From: JACKIP01 sp963710165
Lineage (GTDB): Bacteria; Pseudomonadota; Alphaproteobacteria; Micavibrionales; Micavibrionaceae
DNA length: 64,000 nt
Direction of reading: 5' to 3'
Assembly: GCA_963710165.1 (NCBI GenBank)
Contig: CAVPYZ010000004.1
Coordinates: 62,001-126,000 of the forward strand
Every line of letters starts with the position of its first letter. Position 1 is the stretch's first letter. Below are positions 46,355-55,068 of the stretch, piece by piece. The translations under genes and the position numbers were made by a program. The notes under the pieces are model-generated. The model saw nothing but the letters and a program-made list of their open reading frames with translations, did no database searches and was not told where the DNA came from.

Positions 46355-47374
46355 ATGAAAGTTTATTACGATAATGACTGTGATGTAAATTTGATCAAAG
46401 GCAAGAAAGTTGCCGTGATCGGGTACGGGTCACAAGGTCACGCACATATTGCCAATTTAAGAGATAGCGGTTGTAAGGAACTGAAGGTTGGTCTTCGTCC
46501 CGAAAGTGCGACAAATAAAAAAGCAAAGTCAGCGGGCTTTGAAACCGCGTCACCGTCCGAATGTGCGAAATGGGCAGATGTGATCATGATGGCTACGCCG
46601 GATGAGCTTCAAGCCGATATTTATAAAGATGAGCTGCACGAGAATATGAGAGAGGGCGCGGCGCTTGCATTTGCGCATGGTCTGAATATTCATTTTAATT
46701 TGATCGAACCGCGTAGTGATATTGATATTTTCATGGTTGCGCCAAAGGGGCCGGGTCATACCGTGCGCGGCGAATACGAAAAAGGCGGCGGTGTGCCGTG
46801 TTTGATCGCGGTGCATCACGATGCCAGCGGATCGGCGCATGATGTTGGTCTGTCCTATGCTTCTGCCATTGGTGGTGGTCGTTCGGGCATTATTGAAACA
46901 ACATTCAAAGAAGAGTGCGAGACAGACTTATTCGGGGAGCAGGTTGTTTTGTGCGGTGGATTATGCGAGTTGATTAAAAACGGCTTTGAAACATTGACCG
47001 AAGCGGGATATGCACCGGAAATGGCGTATTTCGAATGTATGCATGAAGTGAAGCTGATTGTTGATCTGCTGTATGAAGGCGGTATGGCGAATATGCGTTA
47101 TTCCATCTCTAACACTGCGGAATACGGTGATTATGTGACAGGACCGCGTATTGTGACCAATGAAACAAAGGCCGAAATGAAACGCGTTTTGGAGGATATT
47201 CAATCAGGTCGATTTACACGTGACTGGATGTTGGAATGTAAAGCGGGTCAGCCGTCATTCAAGGCAACCCGTCGTTTGAATGCCGAACACCCGATTGAAG
47301 ATGTCGGTGAAAAACTGCGCGGTATGATGCCGTGGATCGGTAAGAACCAACTGGTTGATAAAGAGAAGAATTAA
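46355..47374 (+). CDS. ilvC: Ketol-acid reductoisomerase
   Basis: A 339-residue class I enzyme of valine, leucine and isoleucine synthesis, converting acetolactate to dihydroxyvalerate with NADPH and Mg. The dinucleotide site is VAVIGYGSQGHAHIANLRDSG, VAPKGPGHTVRGEY is the family motif, and the metal-binding acidic residues fall in EECETDLFGEQVVLCGG. Length is standard. AAAGGATAAGAC is the ribosome site. ilvH/ilvI are not adjacent. Confidence 0.97.
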   Translation: MKVYYDNDCDVNLIKGKKVAVIGYGSQGHAHIANLRDSGCKELKVGLRPESATNKKAKSAGFETASPSECAKWADVIMMATPDELQADIYKDELHENMREGAALAFAHGLNIHFNLIEPRSDIDIFMVAPKGPGHTVRGEYEKGGGVPCLIAVHHDASGSAHDVGLSYASAIGGGRSGIIETTFKEECETDLFGEQVVLCGGLCELIKNGFETLTEAGYAPEMAYFECMHEVKLIVDLLYEGGMANMRYSISNTAEYGDYVTGPRIVTNETKAEMKRVLEDIQSGRFTRDWMLECKAGQPSFKATRRLNAEHPIEDVGEKLRGMMPWIGKNQLVDKEKN

Positions 47375-47397
47375 ATTTCTTCATGACATAGAATGCA

Positions 47398-47424
47398 AAA
47401 AACCCCGCAGCTTGCGGGGTTTCT
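47398..47424. terminator. Shared terminator of ilvC and the fasciclin gene
   Basis: AAACCCCGC pairs with GCGGGGTTT around a four-base AGCT/T loop, with T-rich flank on the plus side and an A run (T on the minus strand) on the other. It sits 23 bases from each convergent stop and can serve both. Confidence 0.88.
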
Positions 47425-47446
47425 TACTTTGGGGAATAACGTAAAA

Positions 47447-48007
47447 TTATTCTGGCATAATGACTGTATCAATCACGTGGATAATACCGTTTGAGCCTTT
47501 GATATCTGCTGCTGTAACATTTGCGCCATCGACTGTGACACCATTTTCTGATTTTTCAATCATGATGGTTGTACCTTGCAGTGTGTTTACTTCGGTCGTA
47601 CCGTTTAACAGGTATTTACCTTTAATTTTTTGATCCGCTACATGATATTTTAGAACACTTTGTAGTTTTTCTTTATTTTCCGGCTTCAACAAATCTGCGA
47701 CTGCGCCTGCTGGTAGTTTTGCAAATGCGGCATTTGTCGGTGCAAAAATTGTAATGTTTTCTGCATTTGTTAGGGCGTCTGCTAGACCTGCGGCTTTAAC
47801 GGCTGCGACTAGTGTTGAAAAGTCTTCGTTTTCTGCGGCAATAGTGACAAGATTTTTCTTATCTTCCATTTTCTTATGATCGCCGTCATGCTTCATTTCT
47901 TTATGGTCCATTTTCTTACCATCTTCACCTTCGTGATGACCTGCGATTGCAGGTGTTGCGCCTAGCGCGACGATCAGTGCTGTTGTGCATAAAAATTTCT
48001 TAAACAT
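47447..48007 (-). CDS. Exported fasciclin-domain protein
   Basis: A 186-residue protein with a signal peptide (TTALIVALGATPAIA-G), a short mature N-terminal segment rich in His, Lys, Asp, Glu and Met (about residues 23-50), and one FAS1 domain. The latter includes FSTLVAAVKAAGLADAL, NITIFAPTNAAFAKLP, LKYHVADQKIKG and NGIIHVIDTVIMP. FAS1 domains mediate adhesion or matrix contacts in bacteria. The His/Met-rich segment could bind metal, which is inference. AAGGAGAC precedes the start. It shares a terminator with ilvC. Confidence 0.92.
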   Translation of the reverse strand: MFKKFLCTTALIVALGATPAIAGHHEGEDGKKMDHKEMKHDGDHKKMEDKKNLVTIAAENEDFSTLVAAVKAAGLADALTNAENITIFAPTNAAFAKLPAGAVADLLKPENKEKLQSVLKYHVADQKIKGKYLLNGTTEVNTLQGTTIMIEKSENGVTVDGANVTAADIKGSNGIIHVIDTVIMPE

Positions 48008-48102
48008 TAAAAATGTCTCCTTTGTTTTGAATTGTTACCTCTTATACGCATCAGTATTGAATTGGTTCACTAAAAGTTCTTTATATATTTGTGATCCAAA
48101 CC

Positions 48103-49454
48103 CTATCCTTGTGCGAAGTCCTTGGTGCGTTCTTGCAAATCTTCCATCTTCATTTCCAAATAACCGGGCAGGTCGCCAAGATTTGAAAATAGGAAAACGC
48201 AATAAATTGTGAACAGACTGATGCCGATGGCAGTTGCACGCTGGCGGCGGGACGGTTTTTTCTTTAAAACACTTTCCATTAGATAGGTCAGAACAAAATC
48301 ACCATCCAATCGCGGGAAGGGCAGCAAGTTGATAAAACCAATGAGAATAGAGAGTAGCGCGGTTTGAAAGGCGGCGCGATAGATCAGGCTTTCATAATAA
48401 TATTTACTATCCGGGAAAAAAGGAACACGCTCCGCATAGAGTTTCGGATCAATCGGAAAAATTTGAAACGGAACTTTCACAACATGCCATAGAAGCGTGC
48501 CGGCTTCGTTCACGCCGCGCGTAATTGACTTTGTAACCGACAGGGCGCTGAACTTATTTCCTTTCATTGGGCCAAGAAAAACAGATTTGTAATAACGGCT
48601 GTCTTCATCATTTAGATGCGTATTCAGATCAACAGGAATAGTGACGTCGTAATAGTGGGTTTTATCATCCATACCCTTTATGCCGATTTCAATCGGTTGA
48701 CCGAGAAGGCGTTTCATTTGTTCCCTGAACAGATCGGGGTTCATGTCCTCAACGTTCTGGCCATTAAGTTCACGTATAAATTTAAAGGGAAGCGGGGTGA
48801 CGGCATTGAAGACACCCGCATGATAGCGTTGTCTTTCTATACCGACCACATCGGTGTATTTTTTAAATTCGGGAATGAGGGAAATAGAAAGTCGTTCTGT
48901 ATCCCTCACAATACTTAGATCAAGGGGGGTGCCATCGGAGTTTTCAATCTCATCCCCCAGATCATCATAAGTTAGAATGGCTTTGCCATTGACGTGGGTA
49001 ACAATGTCATATGCCTGTATGCCGGCTTCATAGGCAGGTGTTTCCTTTTCAACAGCGCTGATAACAGGCGGGCGTACAGGTAGCCCGATCAATATAAAGC
49101 AAAGCGGCAAGATAATAAACGGCAGTAAAATATTCGATAGGGGTCCCGCCAGAACCACAAAAAGACGCGCCCGACGGATCGGCGCGATTTGGTATTTTCA
49201 TCAAGTGTTAAATCGGTAATCTGGACGTGTCCGCCAAGGGGGAAATAGCGAAACACCCATTCCGTGCCGTGACGGTCTTTCACGCTGTAAAATCGTTTCC
49301 CGATCCCGACGGAAAATGTTTCAATCTTCATATTACGAAGACGCGCCGCCCAGTAGTGCCCCAGTTCATGCACCATGAAGATCAGGAAAAATGCAAAAAT
49401 GATACCGGGAATAAAGGCGATTTTGTCTATCGCGCCATCAATAAAGTCATTCAT
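48103..49454 (-). CDS. rseP: Site-2 protease RseP, frameshifted
   Basis: About 450 residues after repair. A membrane metalloprotease that cuts anti-sigma factors and remnant signal peptides. The zinc motif FMVHELGHYWAA lies in the first helix, a PDZ region follows (PAYEAGIQAYDIVTHVNGKAI), and the third helix has the second zinc-site motif LLPFPRLDGDFVL. The frame breaks at a TTT (minus AAA) run at 49188-49190, where adding one A gives ENTKIAPIRRARLFVVLAGPL. Its start overlaps the stop of the preceding gene (ATGA). The usual neighbours dxr and bamA are not present. Confidence 0.9.
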
Positions 49455-49960
49455 AGATAAAATATAGGGACTTTATCAGGCAGGGGGAAATTTTTTATGA
49501 AGCTTTGAAAAAAGCTATATTGATCATTGCTGAGGGAGAAAGACGAGCGGGAGAGGCTGTCGCGTGTTTGTTTCAAAACCAGATCAAGTTCGCCGTCGCT
49601 GTTTATTTCAGCGCTTAATGATGATGTTTCCTGAATAGATTCGATTTGCGTAAGACTAAGCGCAGTGCGGCTTTCTATACCGGCAATAAAGCCGTTACTT
49701 TCGGCGTCCAGTTCCGCGATTACTTCATCTGCCGGACGCGTGCCCTTTAACACATCAAGAAAGCGTGTTAGTTGAACATCAAGATTTTTTAGCGTTTCGA
49801 GGGCTTGTTGGCTTTCCTCGCTCAGCGAGACTTGGTCGGCCAGTTGTTGTTGAAGTTTATTCAATCCCCCTGCGGTCGGCGCGGCCTTTTGAACATCGCG
49901 CGTTTTGGCAACGTCCTGAATACTGGCTGGTAATCCTTTACCTGATAATGACTCAATCAT
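49451..49960 (-). CDS. Hypothetical coiled-coil-like protein upstream of rseP
   Basis: Not recognised. 169 residues without signal peptide or membrane helix. The centre (LNKLQQQLADQVSLSEESQQALETLKNLD is the clearest part) is heptad-like and Gln/Leu rich; the rest is Ser rich. The stop overlaps the rseP ATG by four bases, so translation is coupled. A role connected with envelope stress through rseP is conceivable, but nothing in the sequence shows it. Confidence 0.6.
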   Translation of the reverse strand: MIESLSGKGLPASIQDVAKTRDVQKAAPTAGGLNKLQQQLADQVSLSEESQQALETLKNLDVQLTRFLDVLKGTRPADEVIAELDAESNGFIAGIESRTALSLTQIESIQETSSLSAEINSDGELDLVLKQTRDSLSRSSFSLSNDQYSFFQSFIKNFPLPDKVPIFYL

Positions 49961-50030
49961 GGTTCTGTCCTGTCTTTACCTTTTACGCTGGTATCCTTCC
50001 AACAAATTAGAGTATACCATATGAAATCTT

Positions 50031-50933
50031 ATGAAGATCTTACTTTCACATAAAATCACCCCAGAAGTAAAAGGAATTTTTCTTTATAGCATCGCGATAT
50101 TTTTTATTGCTGTGATGAATCTGTGTGCCAAGGCGCTGCAACCCGAATATCACGCGGTCGAAATTACATTCTGGCGTAACATTATCGCGCTGATCTTTGT
50201 GGCGGGCTTTATCGTCTATTCGGGGCGACAGGCGGGTTTAAAAACCAAACGCGTGAAGGCGCATCTTTTACGCGGATTTATCGGAACGGCGGGTATTACA
50301 GCCGCTTTTCTAACCTATGGATTGTTACCGGCGGCCGAAGCCACGGTTTTGCTTTTTACCTCCCCTCTATTTGTTGCCGCACTATCTTATCCGATGTTAA
50401 GAGAAAAAGTCGGTGTCATGCGCAGTTTGGCGATTTTGGTGGGGTTTGCAGGCGTTCTGATTATTGCACAACCGCAAAATATCAGCTCATTTGAAGGGAT
50501 TGCCGCGGGGTTACTAGCGGGGCTTTCCTCCGCTTTGGTCTCTATTTTCTTAAGGGATTTGGGCAAGACAGAGGATCCGTGGATAACGGTCTTTTACTTT
50601 TTGCTGATTGGATCGATTGTAACGGGTCTGGCTGTGCCCTTTATTGGCTCGGTGCCGCAAGGTTACGCCATTGCGCTTTTTATATTGGCGGGATTCTTGG
50701 GGGTTGTTAATCAATCAACCAAAACCATGGCTTTTTTATATGCCCCTGCGGCGACCATTGCGCCGTTAATGTTTAGTATGCTGATCTGGACAACGTTATT
50801 CGGCTGGTTGATTTGGGATGAAATTCCCGGGATTCATACATTTCTTGGTGCGGGCATTATAATTTTTGCCAATTTGTTTATCCTCTGGCGGGAACAAAGT
50901 AAAAAACGTCTGAGTGAAAGTCAGCATTCATGA
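50031..50933 (+). CDS. EamA-family drug/metabolite transporter
   Basis: A 300-residue DMT-superfamily permease with ten predicted helices in two EamA halves. Conserved points are AVEITFWRNIIALIFV in helix 2, LLRGFIGTAGITAAFLTYGLLPAAEATVLLF, and the second-half APAATIAPLMFSMLIWTTLFGWLIWDE. Substrate unknown; relatives export amino acids or metabolites. Its stop overlaps the start of a second EamA gene (ATGA), so both are made together and could pair as a heterodimer. Confidence 0.88.
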   Translation: MKILLSHKITPEVKGIFLYSIAIFFIAVMNLCAKALQPEYHAVEITFWRNIIALIFVAGFIVYSGRQAGLKTKRVKAHLLRGFIGTAGITAAFLTYGLLPAAEATVLLFTSPLFVAALSYPMLREKVGVMRSLAILVGFAGVLIIAQPQNISSFEGIAAGLLAGLSSALVSIFLRDLGKTEDPWITVFYFLLIGSIVTGLAVPFIGSVPQGYAIALFILAGFLGVVNQSTKTMAFLYAPAATIAPLMFSMLIWTTLFGWLIWDEIPGIHTFLGAGIIIFANLFILWREQSKKRLSESQHS

Positions 50934-51859
50934 CAAGTAAAACAAAACCCGGCGCGCCGTTGATTACAGGTGCCAGCTTGCCGATAGAGCATCGGGATAA
51001 TCCGCTTTATGGTATGGGCTTTGCGGTGCTTGCCTATTTCTTGCTGGCGGTTATGCAGGTGTTTGGTAAATTGCTGAGTGACTATCACCACGTTGTTGAA
51101 ATTGCATTCTGGCGTAATGTGATTGCGCTGCTCCCGTTTCTACTCTTCTTATTATATAAGCAAAATATAGATATGCTGCGTATTCGAAAGGGGGCATTTA
51201 AAGCCATTTTGGCGCGCTCGGTCTTTGGAACACTAAGTTTGATTGTCACATTCGCCGCCTTTGCCGCGATGCCAATGGCGGATACAACTGCGTTTTTGTT
51301 TACGTCCTCGCTCCTCCTCCCCGTTTTCTGTATTTTTGTTTTGAATGAGACGGTCGGAAAATATCGATGGACCGCGATTTTGATCGGGTTTTTCGGAGCA
51401 TTGGTAATGGCGGCGCCAACAGGCGAGGTGAATAGCTGGGGAATTATATTGGCGCTGAGCGCCGCATTTCTGCATGCGATTTTAGGGACGTTATTAAGAT
51501 TACTCGGTAAATCGGAAAGTCCCGAAACCATTACATTTTATTTTTTGTTTACAGGTATGTGTCTGACAATAATTCCGATGCCGTGGTTGGGAAGCTGGCC
51601 ACAGGCTGATCATATCCCGTGGTTAATCGGACTGGGGTTATCGGGCGCCGCGGCGCAGTTTTGTTTATCGCTGGCATTTAAATATGCCCCTGCGGCGTTG
51701 GTCACAATTTTTAATTACACAGGCATTATCTGGGCCACATTATTCGGTTGGTTCATCTGGAATGACTGGCCCGCCTGGCCAATATGGGTCGGCGGCGGCG
51801 TTGTCATTATCTCCAACCTGTTCATCATCTGGCGGGAGCAGAGGAGGAGCTTAGGTTGA
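50930..51859 (+). CDS. Second EamA-family transporter, paralogue of the preceding gene
   Basis: A 309-residue permease closely matching the gene before it (HHVVEIAFWRNVIALLPF; YAPAALVTIFNYTGIIWATLFGWFIWND), so the two arose by tandem duplication. Ten helices in two halves; the N-terminal 25 residues are a longer cytoplasmic lead. Overlapping ATGA junction with the first copy. The last nine bases overlap the opposite-strand gene that ends at 51851. Substrate unknown. Confidence 0.88.
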   Translation: MTSKTKPGAPLITGASLPIEHRDNPLYGMGFAVLAYFLLAVMQVFGKLLSDYHHVVEIAFWRNVIALLPFLLFLLYKQNIDMLRIRKGAFKAILARSVFGTLSLIVTFAAFAAMPMADTTAFLFTSSLLLPVFCIFVLNETVGKYRWTAILIGFFGALVMAAPTGEVNSWGIILALSAAFLHAILGTLLRLLGKSESPETITFYFLFTGMCLTIIPMPWLGSWPQADHIPWLIGLGLSGAAAQFCLSLAFKYAPAALVTIFNYTGIIWATLFGWFIWNDWPAWPIWVGGGVVIISNLFIIWREQRRSLG

Positions 51860-52609
51860 GGGCGCGGGATCATTACTATTAAACTTCATATGTGCATCGG
51901 TAACTTTTTGGGCAAATGGGGTCATTTCTTTCCCTATTCCAAAAAAGGGTACAACCTCCGCCAGATAATGATGATTAAATGCAAATTGTAAATCTCTATC
52001 AAACGGGCGCACTTGTGAAGTTTCATATTCTGGCTCAGCAAGGATGCGGCAAAAATCAGAATGCGCGCCGGCGATTTCTGCAATGTTTACACCAGAATCT
52101 CTGGACGCTATAATTTTTGCGCCTGATTGAATACCCAAGGCTAGTACCCATTCTTCAGCAGACGCTTTCTCGCTACTTGCTCTGGAAAACGATTCTGTTG
52201 ATCCTGAATTTTGATTTCTATCAAATTCCTCGGCGGATAAACCTAAAAGGATATTAAGATCGCTTTGTTCCGGTTGCTGCAGAAAATCTTTTCTAAATTG
52301 TAATCTGACAGTTTTATCTCCTACAGTTATTTCTTGATCTTCTTCAATAAGATCTAAATCATACATTGTAAATTCAAGTTGATCTGCAAAGGTAAAACCT
52401 GCGTCTCTCAATTCTGTTAAAGCATGGGTAATTGTTACAGAGTCACCCGTAGAAATCGAAGAATTGTTACCTATAGGTAAGCCAATCAAATTTATTTTCT
52501 TAATTTCGGGAACCGATATAGATTGTGGTAGTGGACTAGGATTTCTGCCTGAAAAATTTTCAACAATATGAGTAATCAATTCCGCTAAGCTTTCAGGAAT
52601 TTTTTCCAT
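51851..52609 (-). CDS. Hypothetical protein downstream of pheS
   Basis: Not recognised. 252 residues, soluble, no signal peptide, rather acidic, with one likely beta-rich region (GDKTVRLQFRKDFLQQ) and a Ser/Glu/Ala-rich middle. The C-terminal AFNHHYLAEVVPFFGIGKEM is the most structured part. AAGGGTG gives a good ribosome site. It occupies the place where pheT normally follows pheS, but it shows no PheT features and is far too short. Base use is more AT-rich than pheS. Confidence 0.6.
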   Translation of the reverse strand: MEKIPESLAELITHIVENFSGRNPSPLPQSISVPEIKKINLIGLPIGNNSSISTGDSVTITHALTELRDAGFTFADQLEFTMYDLDLIEEDQEITVGDKTVRLQFRKDFLQQPEQSDLNILLGLSAEEFDRNQNSGSTESFSRASSEKASAEEWVLALGIQSGAKIIASRDSGVNIAEIAGAHSDFCRILAEPEYETSQVRPFDRDLQFAFNHHYLAEVVPFFGIGKEMTPFAQKVTDAHMKFNSNDPAPST

Positions 52610-52643
52610 CTTCTACACCCTTTATATTATTTTATGGATAATA

Positions 52644-53735
52644 CTACTTTTTCTTTAATGTTTCAAATAAATTGAAACCATAATGGTCAAGCCAGCGGAC
52701 ATCGGACTCGAACATGGAACGCAGGTCGGGGATGCCGTATTTTAGCATGGCGAGGCGGTCAATGCCCGTACCGAAGGCAAAGCCTTGATATTCTTCGGGG
52801 TCGATGCCGCAGTTTTTAAGGACATTAGGGTGAACCATACCGCAGCCTAAAACTTCCAGCCATTCTTGTTCCAGCTCGTTTTCGGCGCGGGCAATCTTCA
52901 ATTCACCGCCTTTACGTGAACAACCAATATCGACTTCGGCACCTGGTTCAACGAAAGGGAAAAAGCTGGGGCGCAAACGAATGGGTAGGTCTTCAATTTC
53001 AAAGTAAGCGCTGAGGAAATCTATCAGACAGCCTTTCAGGTGACCCATATTGACGTCTTTATCAATATAAAGCCCCTCAACCTGATGAAACATCGGGGTG
53101 TGAGTCATATCATAATCAGAGCGGTAAACACGCCCCATACAAATAATCTTCAGCGGCGCACCGTTCTTTTCCATCTCACGAATCTGGACGGAGGAAGTAT
53201 GTGTGCGCAGGACTTTCGTCGCAAAATCGGGATTGTCTTCATTGGGGTCGGAGGGCAAGAAAAACGTATCCTGCATTTCACGCGCAGGATGCCCGGGGGG
53301 GAAATTCAGCGCGGTAAAATTATGCCAGTCATCTTCGATATTCGGCCCCTCCGCCACGGAAAAACCTAGGTCGGCAAAAATGGTTTGTAATTCTTCCATG
53401 GTTTGTGTGATCGGGTGTACGTGCCCCTGTTTTTCAGGAAGGGGGGGAAGTGTTACATCCAGCGTTTCTGTTGCCAGACGACGATCCATCTCTTCTTTTT
53501 TGAGCTTGCTTTCGCGTGCCTTGATAAAATCGGCGATTTCATCTTTCAGGGCGTTCAGCTCTTGCCCCATTTGCTTGCGCTCATCGCCTTGTAATTTACC
53601 CAATCCCTTCATCAGATCGGTAATCGCGCCCTTTTTACCCAGTGCCGTTACGCGCACATCATCAAGGGATTTCAGGTCATTTGCGGCTTCAATTTTCGCG
53701 GTCAGGTCTTTTTTCAGAATTAATGCATCACTCAT
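52644..53735 (-). CDS. pheS: Phenylalanyl-tRNA synthetase alpha subunit
   Basis: A 363-residue class II aminoacyl-tRNA synthetase subunit. The N-terminal coiled coil is followed by HPITQTMEELQTIFADLGF, then motif 2 around ICMGRVYRSDYDMTHTPMFHQVEG, the Phe-binding LRPSFFPFVEPGAEVDIGC, and motif 3 FGTGIDRLAMLKYGIPDLR. Length is standard. The beta subunit gene pheT is not downstream, which is unusual because the two are normally adjacent. It follows purD on the same strand after 42 bases. Confidence 0.96.
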   Translation of the reverse strand: MSDALILKKDLTAKIEAANDLKSLDDVRVTALGKKGAITDLMKGLGKLQGDERKQMGQELNALKDEIADFIKARESKLKKEEMDRRLATETLDVTLPPLPEKQGHVHPITQTMEELQTIFADLGFSVAEGPNIEDDWHNFTALNFPPGHPAREMQDTFFLPSDPNEDNPDFATKVLRTHTSSVQIREMEKNGAPLKIICMGRVYRSDYDMTHTPMFHQVEGLYIDKDVNMGHLKGCLIDFLSAYFEIEDLPIRLRPSFFPFVEPGAEVDIGCSRKGGELKIARAENELEQEWLEVLGCGMVHPNVLKNCGIDPEEYQGFAFGTGIDRLAMLKYGIPDLRSMFESDVRWLDHYGFNLFETLKKK

Positions 53736-53777
53736 ACAGATGTTTTAGCGGGAAAGGGGCATCAAGCCAAGAAAATA

Positions 53778-55053
53778 TTACTTAATCGCCCGCCAACCGA
53801 TATCTGTACGATAAAACCCTTCGGGCCAGTCGATTTTGGCGCAAGCGTCATAGGCTTTTTCTTGTGCGGATCCGATATCTTGCGCAATGGCAGTGATATT
53901 TAAAACACGCCCACCGGAATTTACCAATTGGTCGCCGTTTTGTTCTTGTTCCGGCATGGAAAATTTTGATATCGCCGGGTAATTCCGCCAGTTCCAGATT
54001 TTTAATCTCCGTACCTTTTTCGTATGAATTCGGGTAGCCTTCTGCCGCCATCACGACTGTTAGTGCGGCCAGATTATGCCAGTCAATTTTATTTTCGAAA
54101 GATGCCAGATTATCGGTTGCGGCCGCGTAAAGCAGTTTGACCAGATCGGTTTTCAAACGCATCATCAAAACCTGACATTCCGGATCGCCGAAGCGGGCGT
54201 TATATTCGATCAGTTTCGGCGATCCGTCTTTAATCATAAGCCCCGCATAGAGAACACCTGCGAAGGGGCAACCTTCTGCAATCATACCCTGTATCGTAGG
54301 GGTAATGATGCGTGACAAGATTTTTTCCTCTAATTCAGGGGTGAGAAGGGGCGGGGGGGAATAAGCGCCCATACCGCCCGTATTGGGGCCTTGATCGCCG
54401 TCAAAGGCGCGTTTGTGATCTTGTGCGGCGGAAAATGGTACGGCCATTTGACCATCGGCGATGGCAAAATAGCTTAGCTCCTCGCCTTCCAGAAATTCTT
54501 CGATGACGACTTCGTGTCCTGCCGATCCGAATTTATTGCCGGACAGCATATCTTCGATCGCGGCGAAGGCGTCATTTTCGTTTTCGCATATTAATACGCC
54601 CTTTCCTGCGGCAAGACCATCGGCCTTTACCACAATGGGAGTGCCGTTTTTCTGAACAAACTCCTTGGCGGCGGCAGGATCGGTAAAGCGGCCATAGGCG
54701 GCGGTGGGAATATTATATTTGGCGCATAGATCTTTCATAAAACCTTTTGAGCCCTCCAATTGCGCGGCGGCTTTTGACGGGCCAAAGCAGGGCGTTCCTG
54801 CGGCGGCGATATAATCTGCCAGACCCGCGACAAGGGGCTGTTCGGGGCCGATGACAACGAAATTGATCTGGTAATCCTTTATAAATGTAAGAACGTCTGC
54901 GGTGCTTGTGATATCAAGCAAAACGCATGTGGCATTTTGGGCAATGCCTGCATTTCCGGGGGCGCAGTAAAGTTTATCGCAGTCGGGGGAAGAGGATAAT
55001 TTCCAAGCCAGCGCATGTTCGCGACCGCCAGAGCCAATTAGTAGAATATTCAT
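53778..55053 (-). CDS. purD: Phosphoribosylamine-glycine ligase, frameshifted near the C terminus
   Basis: GAR synthetase, step two of purine synthesis; about 424 residues once repaired, as expected. It has the N-terminal signature LLIGSGGREHALAWKLS, the ATP-grasp region VVKADGLAAGKGVLIC, and the family motif RFGDPECQVLMMRL. The frame leaves the expected sequence after KIFHAGT near 53936-53952 and would end at 53848. The neighbouring frame instead supplies QNGDQLVNSGGRVL and the usual end GFYRTDIGWRAIK with a stop at 53778. One base difference restores it. It starts 15 bases after putA. Confidence 0.93.
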
Positions 55054-55068
55054 GGCGAAAAGATAGCG

